NCBI RefSeq assembly: GCF_049257235.1
Contig: NZ_JBMMUF010000001.1
Coordinates: 62,001-126,000, forward strand
Direction: 5' to 3'
DNA length: 64,000 bases
Origin: Pseudoalteromonas sp049257235
Lineage (GTDB): Bacteria > Pseudomonadota > Gammaproteobacteria > Enterobacterales > Alteromonadaceae
Made by a program: the position numbers and the translations under genes
The notes under the pieces: model-generated
The model's database searches: none
What the model saw: the letters and a program-made list of their open reading frames with translations, nothing else
What the model was told of the DNA's origin: nothing
Shown: in pieces, positions 50,294-60,054 of the stretch
How positions within the stretch are numbered: position 1 is the first letter of the stretch
Layout: every line of letters starts with the position of its first letter

Positions 50294-52264
50294 CTACACA
50301 TCACCGCCGTTGAGAAGATAATGCTCGCAGCGCTCCACCCGTCGCGGCTTGCCTCTTAGCACCAATACATCTTGGCCCATGAGTATCGTGTCTTGACTCG
50401 GGTTTTCTATTTCTCGGCCATTGCGGCGCAAGGCGGCGACGCTCACTCTGCGTGCTTCAAAGCTCAACTCACTTATTTTCTGACCCACAGCAAACGCATT
50501 ATCCGCTAAAGCCATAACGTGTAAATATTCCAGCGCGTCGGAATGAATTTCATGGGCAGGCGCTTCATCGCTAATATAAAAGCTTTGCAGTAATGAGTAT
50601 CGATTCTCGCGCTCTTGGCTAACGCGACGAATTATGCGTTTCATGGGCACTCCACTCATAAACAATACATGAGACGAGAGCATTAAACTGGCCTCGAGTG
50701 ACTCAGGGATCACCTCTGAAACACCACTGGCTTTGAGTTCGTCTAGGTGACTATCATCAGGCATTCGCGCAAGGATATTGACCGATGGAGCAACTTCTTT
50801 GAGCACTGACGTAACTAACTTCACCTTGTTCAAATCAGTAAACGTGATCACCACGAGCTGGGCTTTGTCAGCACCTGCACCTTGTAAAATGGTTTTTTGG
50901 GTTACATCGCCAAACATCAACGGATAGTTCGCATGGCGTCCTTGGCGCACTAGATATGGATCTAAATCGATAGCGATAAATGGCAATGCTTCGGCACTTA
51001 AAAATCGGCTTATATTCTGCCCAACTCGGCCGTAGCCGCAGACAATCACATGCTCTTTGAGATCTTCATCTTTAGCGAGCTGCGACTCGAGTTGCTCGAC
51101 CGGCGCAGACACTAAACGCCCTACCCATGTCGGTGCCCAATCAATAAGATAAGGCGTAATAGCCATCGACAATACGCCCAAAGCAATCAATAAGGAGGAT
51201 AACTCGCTGCCAAGCACACCGTGAGTATTTGCTAATGCCACCAACACGAAACCAAACTCCCCCATTTGGCACAACATCAGGCCAGCACTTAGCGCGTCAC
51301 TCTTACGTTCACCTAACGCTTGGGCAATGGCCGCCAATATCATCCATTTAACAACCATCATTACCGCAAGCACAGCAAAAACAAGGTGAATATGCGAGAG
51401 CACATAATCAATACTTAATTGCATCCCCACGGTCACGAAGAACAGGCCCATAAGAATATCTCTAAAGGGTCGAATATCACTTTCAAGTTGATGACGATAC
51501 TGGCTTTCACCGAGCATCATGCCTGCGAGAAACGCCCCCAAAGCCATAGATAAACCGAACCAATGTGTAAGACCACCGGCAAACAAAGTAACTAACAAGG
51601 TAGTAAGAACAAATAGCTCTTCGTTGCGCATCCGTGCCACTTCATTAAACATTCTCGGCAATACCCACTTGCCAATAGCCCACAATAACGCACACACCAA
51701 TGCCCCTTTGCCTAGGGCGATAGCGAGGCTTTGTACAAGTGATTGCGAGCTGTCGCTGGCAAGGAGTGGAATCGCAATAAGCAAAGGAACTACGGCTAAA
51801 TCTTGAAAGAGCAATACGCCAATAGCAAGTTGACCGCGCCTTTTTCGCAGCTGGCCACTTTCTTTCAAACATTTAACTACCACGGCCGTGGACGACAATG
51901 CCACTAGGGTGGCGACAGTGAAGGCACTGAGCTTATCCAAGCCAAGCAACCACAATGCACCGAAGAATATCAATGAAGTGATCAGAACTTGTAGCAGACC
52001 AACACCGAACACAATGTTGCGCATAGCAACTAGGCGTGGAAGTGAAAACTCAAGACCCAAGCTAAAGAGCAAAAAGACAATACCCAGCTCAGCAAAAGCC
52101 TGCATTTGCGACTCATTAGCAAGCCAGTCAAAACCATGGGGACCGGCAAGAATACCAGTGACAAGGTAGGCTAAAATAACAGGTAATCCGAGGCGTTTAA
52201 ACAGCCACACCAATACTACCGCACTGAGTAACAGTCCAAAGACCTCTATAAACAGCTCCTGCAT
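50294..52264 (-). CDS. Monovalent cation:proton antiporter (KefB/CPA2 type)
   Basis: 656 residues. About 12 membrane helices (residues 1-380) of the CPA2 family, with PVILAYLVTGILAGPHG, LGIVFLLFSLGLEFS, FQDLAVVPLL and GAFLAGMMLGES. A cytosolic RCK/TrkA-N domain (about 400-520, VIVCGYGRVGQNISRFL) and a TrkA-C domain (about 565-650) follow. KefB/KefC proteins export K+ in exchange for H+, often under glutathione control; ion and regulator here are not shown. Lone gene. Confidence 0.9.
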   Translation of the reverse strand: MQELFIEVFGLLLSAVVLVWLFKRLGLPVILAYLVTGILAGPHGFDWLANESQMQAFAELGIVFLLFSLGLEFSLPRLVAMRNIVFGVGLLQVLITSLIFFGALWLLGLDKLSAFTVATLVALSSTAVVVKCLKESGQLRKRRGQLAIGVLLFQDLAVVPLLIAIPLLASDSSQSLVQSLAIALGKGALVCALLWAIGKWVLPRMFNEVARMRNEELFVLTTLLVTLFAGGLTHWFGLSMALGAFLAGMMLGESQYRHQLESDIRPFRDILMGLFFVTVGMQLSIDYVLSHIHLVFAVLAVMMVVKWMILAAIAQALGERKSDALSAGLMLCQMGEFGFVLVALANTHGVLGSELSSLLIALGVLSMAITPYLIDWAPTWVGRLVSAPVEQLESQLAKDEDLKEHVIVCGYGRVGQNISRFLSAEALPFIAIDLDPYLVRQGRHANYPLMFGDVTQKTILQGAGADKAQLVVITFTDLNKVKLVTSVLKEVAPSVNILARMPDDSHLDELKASGVSEVIPESLEASLMLSSHVLFMSGVPMKRIIRRVSQERENRYSLLQSFYISDEAPAHEIHSDALEYLHVMALADNAFAVGQKISELSFEARRVSVAALRRNGREIENPSQDTILMGQDVLVLRGKPRRVERCEHYLLNGGDV

Positions 52265-52406
52265 GCCACTCCCTAGGTGTCAACACCTTGACTCGGACCG
52301 AAACCCCGTTAAATAACTATAGCAACGGCTTGTTTTATATCCAGTTTGAATTATTGGCACAATTATCGCATTAACCATATACGAATTTAGTCTTGGAGTG
52401 ATTCTG

Positions 52407-53381
52407 ATGGATAATGTCCATATTTTGACATATGACCACAGCCAAATAGGTAGCGAAGCAGCAAAAGCGGCATATTTTTACCGCAAAGATAGTGCTTTGA
52501 ATACAACAGCCCTTACGCAACAGCTACAACGTAGTTTGGATCTGGTCACTCTGCTAGATACATTCGCACAATTTATCGCACCCTACGCAAAGTTTTCAGG
52601 GTTACAGTTGCACTCGAGTCTTGGCGTCAATGAAATGACAAAAACTCACAGTGCGAATGTCGCCAATCGCTTTGACATTGAGGTTGAAGGTGAGCATTTA
52701 GGGCAATTGGTTTATCTCAGCAATGTGGCATTCACCAATAAGCTTTCTGCGCAATTAAAACAGTGGCATAAGATTCTCGCTTACCCACTACGTAATGCGC
52801 TAACGTACAACCGTGTGCTGCGTCTTGCTACGCGCGACCCTCTTACTGGGCTGAATAACCGCAGTGACTTCAACGTCAACATGGACAAAAAGCTTGAGGC
52901 ATGCAGACGCAAGCATCGTCCATTTAGCCTGATGTTGTTAGATTTGGACCATTTCAAGCAAGTCAATGACAACTTCGGTCACCAAGCTGGTGATGAAACA
53001 CTACAAGAGTTTGCGGCAATACTGCGCATATGTTTGCGTGGCACTGATACCGCTTTTCGCTTTGGCGGTGATGAGTTTGCCGTACTTATTGACGACAAAC
53101 AGTTTGAGACGAATGTTGTTATTGCCAAGCGCATTATCAACGCTGTGAAAAACAGCGCGATAATGAGCCAGTACGGCGTAACCTGTAGTATTGGTTTCAC
53201 ATTGGCTCGAGCTAAAGACACGAATATGGAATTGTTCGAACGTGCTGATAAGGCGCTCTATCAAGCCAAATTTAATGGCCGAGATAGCTATCAAGGTGCG
53301 CTATTAGAAACTTTGTCGGTGAGGGATTTAAACACCCACAAAGACAGCCAAAAGCCTGTAAAAAATGCCAAAATTAGCTGA
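52407..53381 (+). CDS. Diguanylate cyclase (GGDEF)
   Basis: 324 residues from ATG 52407, with GGAG eight bases upstream. The N-terminal part (about 1-150) resembles a GAF-like sensory region with no recognised ligand. The GGDEF domain (about 155-320) has an intact motif FRFGGDEFAVL and an I-site RGTD five residues before it, so it is likely active and product-inhibited. The last 91 bp overlap the opposite-strand gene at 53291-53656. Confidence 0.9.
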   Translation: MDNVHILTYDHSQIGSEAAKAAYFYRKDSALNTTALTQQLQRSLDLVTLLDTFAQFIAPYAKFSGLQLHSSLGVNEMTKTHSANVANRFDIEVEGEHLGQLVYLSNVAFTNKLSAQLKQWHKILAYPLRNALTYNRVLRLATRDPLTGLNNRSDFNVNMDKKLEACRRKHRPFSLMLLDLDHFKQVNDNFGHQAGDETLQEFAAILRICLRGTDTAFRFGGDEFAVLIDDKQFETNVVIAKRIINAVKNSAIMSQYGVTCSIGFTLARAKDTNMELFERADKALYQAKFNGRDSYQGALLETLSVRDLNTHKDSQKPVKNAKIS

Positions 53382-53656
53382 TACAAGGATGTAAAGCTAG
53401 GTAAGTGTATCAATACGATACACACCAAAGGCACCAGTATGGCGGTGATAAAAAATACACCCCCTTTGCCTTTCCAGTAACATAGCAGCAAGGCCCCACA
53501 TATCAAACCTGCAATCCCAGAGGGGATGATTACACGCCACAATGTAAGTGTACTGAGCGCTAATGCAACGAGCAGCACCGCGCACACCAGCAATGCCACT
53601 GGCGCTTTATTTACAAGGGATAAGCCTACGTGTTGATTTGGGTTGTGATTTGCCAT
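53291..53656 (-). CDS. Small membrane protein of unknown function
   Basis: 121 residues with about four membrane segments (roughly 20-40, 45-60, 65-83, 90-112). It overlaps the tilS end by about 30 bp on the same strand, suggesting coupling, and its 3' end overlaps the converging GGDEF gene by 91 bp. No family recognised. Hydrophobic pattern and position support a real gene. Confidence 0.6.
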   Translation of the reverse strand: MANHNPNQHVGLSLVNKAPVALLVCAVLLVALALSTLTLWRVIIPSGIAGLICGALLLCYWKGKGGVFFITAILVPLVCIVLIHLPSFTSLYQLILAFFTGFWLSLWVFKSLTDKVSNSAP

Positions 53657-54951
53657 TGTATTCCTTCAGCCGCCAAAAAGTCGTGATTATAAAAGTATCC
53701 CACCACTGCCACCAAGGATTCATCGTAAAAAATCAGTGGAATAGTTTGACGCTGCCAAGGCGGCACTTTGAGCTCTTTGAGCCAGTGACTGAGTTTATTG
53801 CTGTAAGGCTTATTGTGTGGACGAATACGGCTATTTAAACACCCATATCTTATAGTTATTTGCTCACTTGCATGAGCTGCTCGAACGCCATTTCCAACCC
53901 ACCATGTAAGTTGTGTTTGCGCATCTAGCTGCACACTATTTTCACCCTGCGCTAAGTGCCGCTGAACCGGCTCCACAGAGCACGTTACCAAGTATATAAG
54001 CCCATTATAACGGCGCAAATCAACGGCTAAATTACCATGTGTTTTAAAGGTGATTGACGGCTGAGCGTCTTCACGGGCATGGATGAATTGTGCAAACGCA
54101 GTGTTAAGTTTTATCTGCGATGGCATCACACAATCATGGTGCTGCAACCACAGTCGTATCGCATTGAGATAACGCGACTCACCAAGCGCTAGCAAGGCAT
54201 CCAATGACACGCTGTGCGCATCGTGTTGCACACTTTCAAGATCGCTTTGGGCAATGTCGTCAAGTAGTTGTTGTTGCGCTTGCAGCAGAGTGACGGTTTG
54301 CGCAACCTTGTCACTAAAGCCATGGAAACGTTGATTGAGTAAAGGCAGCACATCATTACGCAAAAAATTTCTGTCATAGCGTGAATCATCATTTGATTCA
54401 TCATGAATATGTGACAGCTTTTGCTGCGCGACAAACTGCTCTAGATCAGCTCGGGATACATGTAAAAGAGGACGAAGCAACACCCTGCTTTGCCACGTCG
54501 CTAAATCGTGCATCGCACCTAGTCCTTTGAGTCCCGCACCGCGCTTCAAACGCAAGAAAAAAGTCTCGACTTGGTCATCTTGGTGCTGCCCCAGCACTAG
54601 GGCATAATCTTGCGGCACAAGCTCGTCAATCTTATTGTAACGAGCCTCACGCGCTTTAGCCTCAATACCTTTACGGGTTTGCTCACTTATTTGCACCCGA
54701 GCACTATACAATGTAATGCCTAAGCGCTGGCATTGCTCCTTGGCGAATGTCAGCCAGCTATCAGCATTAGCACTGAGTCCATGGTGAATGTGTACTGCGC
54801 ATATTGGCAAATTGTGGCGAGCAGCATAATCGTGACTTAAAGCAAGTAGCGCCATAGAGTCCAGCCCACCACTTAGGGCAACAGCAAGACCTTGGCAGTT
54901 GTCACAACGCGCAAGTAATTGAGAAAGTGATGTATCGAACGTTGATTGCAT
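53626..54951 (-). CDS. tilS: tRNA(Ile)-lysidine synthetase TilS
   Basis: 441 residues. N-terminal ATP-PPase signature VALSGGLDSMALLAL, then the HIHHGLS block, the LGQHQDDQVETFFLRLKRGAGLKGL segment typical of TilS, and linker and C-terminal domains of the long (E. coli-like) form. It makes lysidine at position 34 of tRNA-Ile(CAU). It follows accA behind a terminator, so has its own promoter. Confidence 0.96.
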   Translation of the reverse strand: MQSTFDTSLSQLLARCDNCQGLAVALSGGLDSMALLALSHDYAARHNLPICAVHIHHGLSANADSWLTFAKEQCQRLGITLYSARVQISEQTRKGIEAKAREARYNKIDELVPQDYALVLGQHQDDQVETFFLRLKRGAGLKGLGAMHDLATWQSRVLLRPLLHVSRADLEQFVAQQKLSHIHDESNDDSRYDRNFLRNDVLPLLNQRFHGFSDKVAQTVTLLQAQQQLLDDIAQSDLESVQHDAHSVSLDALLALGESRYLNAIRLWLQHHDCVMPSQIKLNTAFAQFIHAREDAQPSITFKTHGNLAVDLRRYNGLIYLVTCSVEPVQRHLAQGENSVQLDAQTQLTWWVGNGVRAAHASEQITIRYGCLNSRIRPHNKPYSNKLSHWLKELKVPPWQRQTIPLIFYDESLVAVVGYFYNHDFLAAEGIQWQITTQINT

Positions 54952-54963
54952 ATTGAGGGCATT

Positions 54964-54991
54964 AAAAAAGGCCGACTGTGCGGCCTTTTTT
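54964..54991 (-). terminator. Terminator of accA
   Basis: AGGCCG/CGGCCT stem flanked by A-run and T-run between accA and tilS; the minus strand has a T-run. Confidence 0.85.
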
Positions 54992-54993
54992 GC

Positions 54994-55950
54994 TTAACAG
55001 TAGCCGAAACTCATTAAGCGTTTGTAGCGTAAATCCAACATTTCTTCAACGCTGGTTTGACGTAATTCTGCCAAATCACGCTTCAATTGTAGTTTTAGGC
55101 TCTTCGCCATTGCATCATAGTTACGATGCGCACCACCTAGTGGTTCTTCAACGATATTATTAATAAGATCAAGCTCTTTCACACGCTTGGCAGTCACACC
55201 CATAGCTTCAGCTGCAAGTGGGGCTTTTTCTGCGCTCTTCCAAAGAATGGATGCACAGCCTTCTGGTGAAATTACTGAGTAGGTGCTGTATTGCAGCATG
55301 TTTACGCGATCACCAACGCCAATCGCCAGAGCTCCACCTGAGCCACCTTCACCAATCACAGTACAGATTGTTGGCACCTTAAGTGCTGCCATAACCTTTA
55401 AGTTACGCGCAATCGCTTCACTTTGTCCGCGCTCTTCTGCACCAACACCTGGGTATGCACCAGGGGTGTCAATAAAGGTGAAGATTGGCATTTTAAAACG
55501 CTCAGCCATTTCCATCAGGCGTAATGCTTTACGGTAACCTTCTGGCTTCGGCATACCAAAGTTGCGTTTGATTTTCTCAGCTGTGTCACGGCCTTTTTGC
55601 TGACCGATAACCATTACTGGCTCACCATCAAGACGAGCAACACCACCTAAAATAGCAGGATCGTTTGCGAACGCGCGATCACCTGCAAGTTCATCGAACT
55701 CGGTAAAGATACGCTCAATGTAATCACGCGTATAAGGGCGTAAAGGGTGACGCGCTAGTTGAGAAACCTGCCATGCACCTAATTCTGAAAAGATTTTATT
55801 TGTTAGTTCAACACTTTTCTCTTTCAGGCGAGAAACTTCTTCCTCTAAGCCTAGATCCAATGAACCGGCGCGGCCGACATTGCGTAGCTCTTCAATCTTC
55901 GCTTCCAATTCAGCAATCGGTAGTTCGAAATCCAAATAATTGAGACTCAT
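54994..55950 (-). CDS. accA: Acetyl-CoA carboxylase carboxyltransferase subunit alpha
   Basis: 318 residues. N-terminal coiled helix (LNYLDFELPIAELEAKIEELR) and crotonase-fold carboxyltransferase core with GGVARLDGEPVMVIGQQKGRDT, FGMPKPEGYRKALRLM, FIDTPGAYPGVGAEERGQSEAIA and IGEGGSGGALAIGVGD. It forms the A2B2 carboxyltransferase that makes malonyl-CoA. Follows dnaE by 16 bp. Confidence 0.98.
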   Translation of the reverse strand: MSLNYLDFELPIAELEAKIEELRNVGRAGSLDLGLEEEVSRLKEKSVELTNKIFSELGAWQVSQLARHPLRPYTRDYIERIFTEFDELAGDRAFANDPAILGGVARLDGEPVMVIGQQKGRDTAEKIKRNFGMPKPEGYRKALRLMEMAERFKMPIFTFIDTPGAYPGVGAEERGQSEAIARNLKVMAALKVPTICTVIGEGGSGGALAIGVGDRVNMLQYSTYSVISPEGCASILWKSAEKAPLAAEAMGVTAKRVKELDLINNIVEEPLGGAHRNYDAMAKSLKLQLKRDLAELRQTSVEEMLDLRYKRLMSFGYC

Positions 55951-55966
55951 GCGCTCATTAACCCAC

Positions 55967-58900
55967 TTAATTAAATTCTAATTCTATATTTTGTGCCGCC
56001 ATCAAAGATAACTTGTGAATTAAGTCATCCGCTGGCGTCACACACCATTGTGTTCCTAGTTCCAACTCAGCTAAGGCATCTGGTCGACGGTAAAGAATTT
56101 TTACCGGGCAAGTACCAAATTTGTACGGTTCTAGCACTTTTTCCAACTTTTCGAAGAAGTTGTCATCAATTTGCGCCATATCGACCGTCATTTTCATCGC
56201 TTTTATGCGTTTTTCACGGGCCTCAGCGAGAGTACAGACGTCTCTGGCGGTCATTGTAATGCCGCCAGAGAAGTTATCAAAGCTGACCTGTCCAGTTATG
56301 ACCAAGATATTGTTGATTTGCAGCAATTCTTGGAACATTTCGAACTGTTCTGGGAATAAGCGTACATCAATCCGGGCACTCTTGTCATCCAGCGTGATTA
56401 ATCCCCAACGTTTATTCCTTTTATTTACCAAAGTTCGGGCACTAATGACCAACCCTGCGGCAGTTGTTTGCACATCGCGCTCAGTTGGCGTCAAATCGAC
56501 GAGTTTTCCGCTCGTATAGTGCCTTAATTCACCACGATATTGGTTAATTGGATGCCCCGTTAGGAATAACCCTAAGGTTTCACGCTCCCCATCTAACCAC
56601 TGATTATCGGTGAAATAAGGGACACGTTTGAACGCTTGCTCAACCTCTTCTGGCTCAGTTGCTAACAGACCAAACAAATCGCCTTGGCCTAATTGTTCTG
56701 CCTTGTTATGTTGCTCAGCTGATTTAATCGCCTCTGGAAGTGAGGCCATTAAGATAGCCCGACCACCCTGCACGGGATCAGGCCCAAGTTTGTCCATGGC
56801 CCCGGCCATAATGAGCTTTTCAATTACGCGCTTATTCAGACGTTTTAAATCGACACGCGCACAAAAATCAAATAAGTCTTTAAATGGACCGTCTTGCTCT
56901 CGTGCTTGCAAGATAGCTTCGACTGGGCCCTCGCCTACACCTTTGATAGCACCGATGCCGTAAACGATTTGGCCTTGCTTATTCACTGTGAACTTATACA
57001 AGCCCGCGTTAACATCTGGTGGTAACAATGCGAGCTTCATATTCTCGCACTCGTCCACGAGAGTCACAATTTTGTCGGTGTTATCCATATCGGCAGACAT
57101 TACCGCCGCCATGAACTCAGCGGGGTAATGGGTTTTCATCCACAGCGTTTGATATGACACCAAAGCGTAGGCCGCGGAGTGAGATTTGTTAAAGCCGTAA
57201 CCTGCGAACTTCTCTACAAGGTCGAAGATCTTCATAGCCAGCTCGCCATCAACACCGTTCTTAATAGCTCCTTCTTCGAAGGTTGAACGCTGCTTGGCCA
57301 TCTCTTCTGGCTTTTTCTTACCCATTGCACGACGCAGCAAGTCAGCGCCACCTAGCGAGTAACCAGCAAGTACCTGTGCTATCTGCATTACCTGTTCTTG
57401 GTATAAGATAACGCCGTAGGTAGGCTCCAAGATTGGCTGCAAGCTATCGTGTTGATACTGCGCATCTGGGTAGGATATTTCTTCGTTACCATGCTTACGG
57501 TCGATAAAGTTATCTACCATGCCCGATTGCAACGGACCTGGGCGGAACAAAGCAACCAGTGCGATCATGTCTTCGAAGCAGTCCGGCTTTAATCGACGAA
57601 TAAGGTCTTTCATACCGCGCGATTCGAGCTGGAATACGGCAGTTGTTTCCGCGCGTAATAGCAACTCGATACTCGCTCTATCGTCCAGTGGTATCGCATT
57701 GATATCAACCGGCTCTTTTCCTTCACGAGCAAGGCGCTCGTTAGTCATATCTAACGCCCACTGCAAGATGGTCAAAGTACGCAGACCCAGGAAGTCGAAT
57801 TTTACTAGACCGGCAGTTTCAACATCGTTTTTGTCGAATTGGGTAACCGGAAACTTGCCTTCTTCATCACAATAAAGCGCGGCAAAGTCGGTGATCGTAG
57901 TCGGCGATATGACAACACCACCTGCGTGTTTACCGGCATTACGGGTACATCCTTCGAGAATGCGGCACATGTCGATAAGGTCACGTACTTCTTCGTCACC
58001 ATCATAGGCTTCAGGTAAACGCGGCTCAACTTCAAACGCTTTGGCAAGCGTCATCCCCGGATCGCCCGGAATGAGCTTAGAAATTCTATCAACAAAACCA
58101 TACGGGTGGCCAAGCACACGACCTACGTCGCGGATCACCGCTTTTGCAGCCATGGTACCGAATGTGATGATCTGTGATACCGCATCTCGGCCATAGAGCT
58201 TGGCTACATGGTCAATTACCTCATCACGTCTATCCATACAGAAGTCGACGTCGAAGTCAGGCATGGATACACGCTCAGGGTTCAAAAATCGCTCGAAAAG
58301 CAGGTCGAATTGCAGTGGGTCTAGATCGGTAATTTTCAGGGCGTACGCCACCAAGGAACCTGCACCCGAGCCCCGCCCCGGCCCTACTGGAATATTGTTA
58401 TCTTTTGACCACTGAATGAACTCCATTACTATCAAGAAGTAACCCGGGAATCCCATTTGGTTGATTACGTCAAGTTCAATTTGCAAACGCTCGTCGTATT
58501 CACCACGGCGCTGGGCGCGGACTTGTTCGTCAGGGAACAAAAACTGTAAGCGTTCTTCGAGACCATCGCGAGATACTTTAACTAGGAAGTCTTCAATTTT
58601 CAGTGAACCCGTTGGGTAATCAGGCAAGAAGTACGTACCCAGTTGTACTGTTACATTACAGCGTTTGGCAATTTCAACGGTATTTTCTAACGCCTCAGGT
58701 ATATCGCTGAACAGTTCACTCATTTGCTCTGGCGTTTTCAGATATTGCTCTTGCGAAAAGCGCTTAGGTCGGCGTTTATCTTCAAGGGTGTAACCGTCGT
58801 GAATCGCAACGCGAATTTCATGGGGTTCAAAATCTTCGGGCTTTAGAAATACAACTTCGTTCGTAGCAACTACGGGCAACTGATGGGCATAGGCGTGCTC

Positions 58901-59458
58901 AACTGCCATATGCAGATAGGTTTCTTCATCCGCACGAGATGTGCGAATTAGCTCGAGATAGTAATCATCAGCGAAATGGGTACGGTAAAACTGGCTAATT
59001 TCCTCGACAATCGCCGCATTGCCTTTGAGCAACGCCTTGCCTAGGTCTCCATCTTTGCCGCCACTGAGAATAATTAGACCTTCACCGTGCTCTGCCAACC
59101 ATTGCCTATCGACCATTGCGCGGTGCATCACATGACCACGCAAGTACGCCTTGGAGATCAGTAAAGTTAGGTTTTTATATCCTTCATTATTTTTTGCGAG
59201 CAAAACAATACGACATGGCTCATCAGGAAACTCTGGAGTGTTCAGCCAAATATCGGCACCAACAATAGGTTTGATACCGGCGCCATGGGCGCCACCATAA
59301 AAGCGCACTAAGCCACATAAGTTCATCTGATCTGTGATAGCCATTGCACTGAGCTGCTGCTCTTGTGCTGCTGCGACAATGTGCTTGGTTTTTGCCAAGC
59401 CATCGACCATAGAGAAGTCACTGTGAACACGTAAGTGAACGAATTGTGGCGCTGCCAT
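55967..59458 (-). CDS. dnaE: DNA polymerase III alpha subunit
   Basis: 1163 residues, full-length. N-terminal PHP domain (FVHLRVHSDFSMVDGLAKTK), palm with PDFDVDFCMDRRDEVI (catalytic Asp pair) and GPGRGSGAGSLVAYAL, fingers (LRRAMGKKKPEEMA), HhH and OB domains near the C-terminus (VLVNKRNKRWGLITLDDK). It is the replicative polymerase. The start overlaps the rnhB stop by one base. Confidence 0.98.
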   Translation of the reverse strand: MAAPQFVHLRVHSDFSMVDGLAKTKHIVAAAQEQQLSAMAITDQMNLCGLVRFYGGAHGAGIKPIVGADIWLNTPEFPDEPCRIVLLAKNNEGYKNLTLLISKAYLRGHVMHRAMVDRQWLAEHGEGLIILSGGKDGDLGKALLKGNAAIVEEISQFYRTHFADDYYLELIRTSRADEETYLHMAVEHAYAHQLPVVATNEVVFLKPEDFEPHEIRVAIHDGYTLEDKRRPKRFSQEQYLKTPEQMSELFSDIPEALENTVEIAKRCNVTVQLGTYFLPDYPTGSLKIEDFLVKVSRDGLEERLQFLFPDEQVRAQRRGEYDERLQIELDVINQMGFPGYFLIVMEFIQWSKDNNIPVGPGRGSGAGSLVAYALKITDLDPLQFDLLFERFLNPERVSMPDFDVDFCMDRRDEVIDHVAKLYGRDAVSQIITFGTMAAKAVIRDVGRVLGHPYGFVDRISKLIPGDPGMTLAKAFEVEPRLPEAYDGDEEVRDLIDMCRILEGCTRNAGKHAGGVVISPTTITDFAALYCDEEGKFPVTQFDKNDVETAGLVKFDFLGLRTLTILQWALDMTNERLAREGKEPVDINAIPLDDRASIELLLRAETTAVFQLESRGMKDLIRRLKPDCFEDMIALVALFRPGPLQSGMVDNFIDRKHGNEEISYPDAQYQHDSLQPILEPTYGVILYQEQVMQIAQVLAGYSLGGADLLRRAMGKKKPEEMAKQRSTFEEGAIKNGVDGELAMKIFDLVEKFAGYGFNKSHSAAYALVSYQTLWMKTHYPAEFMAAVMSADMDNTDKIVTLVDECENMKLALLPPDVNAGLYKFTVNKQGQIVYGIGAIKGVGEGPVEAILQAREQDGPFKDLFDFCARVDLKRLNKRVIEKLIMAGAMDKLGPDPVQGGRAILMASLPEAIKSAEQHNKAEQLGQGDLFGLLATEPEEVEQAFKRVPYFTDNQWLDGERETLGLFLTGHPINQYRGELRHYTSGKLVDLTPTERDVQTTAAGLVISARTLVNKRNKRWGLITLDDKSARIDVRLFPEQFEMFQELLQINNILVITGQVSFDNFSGGITMTARDVCTLAEAREKRIKAMKMTVDMAQIDDNFFEKLEKVLEPYKFGTCPVKILYRRPDALAELELGTQWCVTPADDLIHKLSLMAAQNIELEFN

Positions 59459-60054
59459 TATTGTCCTCGCTCAGCTAGCACCCGCTGCACGGGCTTGAAG
59501 CTTTTTCGGTGATGTTCTGTAGCCCCATGTTCCGCCAATGCCTCAAAATGTGCTTTGGTAGGGTAGCCTTTGTGTCCTGCGAAGCCGTATTGTGGATATC
59601 GGGCATCAAGGGCAATCATTTCGTCATCGCGCGCGACTTTAGCCAAAATTGATGCGGCACTGATTTCCGGCACCAAGGCATCCCCTTTAACCACGGCTTG
59701 CGCGGCCATATCCAAGTCAGGTAGGCGATTACCATCCACAAACACAAAGTCAGGGCTAATATCCAACCCTGCTACCGCGCGGCTCATCGCTAACATGGTG
59801 GCGTGTAAAATATTGATGTCATCAATTTCAGCAACCGTTGCACGGGCAATACAATAGCTTAACGCTTTTTCTTTAATTTCCTCACTGAGGGCCTGACGCT
59901 TTTTATCACTGAGCTTTTTCGAGTCAGTAAGGCCTTCTATTGGCTTGGCAGGGTCTAAAATAACTGCAGCGGTGACGACATCGCCAACGAGAGGGCCGCG
60001 CCCTACTTCATCAACACCGGCAATATATTGAACGTCTGGGCGATTAATTTGCAT
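59458..60054 (-). CDS. rnhB: Ribonuclease HII
   Basis: 198 residues. AGVDEVGRGPLVGDVVTAAVIL gives the catalytic Asp-Glu pair, with a further Asp in FVFVDGNRLPDL and the block AASILAKVARDDEM. It removes ribonucleotides from DNA. Overlaps the lpxB end by about 10 bp, typical of the lpx-rnhB-dnaE operon. Confidence 0.97.
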   Translation of the reverse strand: MQINRPDVQYIAGVDEVGRGPLVGDVVTAAVILDPAKPIEGLTDSKKLSDKKRQALSEEIKEKALSYCIARATVAEIDDINILHATMLAMSRAVAGLDISPDFVFVDGNRLPDLDMAAQAVVKGDALVPEISAASILAKVARDDEMIALDARYPQYGFAGHKGYPTKAHFEALAEHGATEHHRKSFKPVQRVLAERGQ

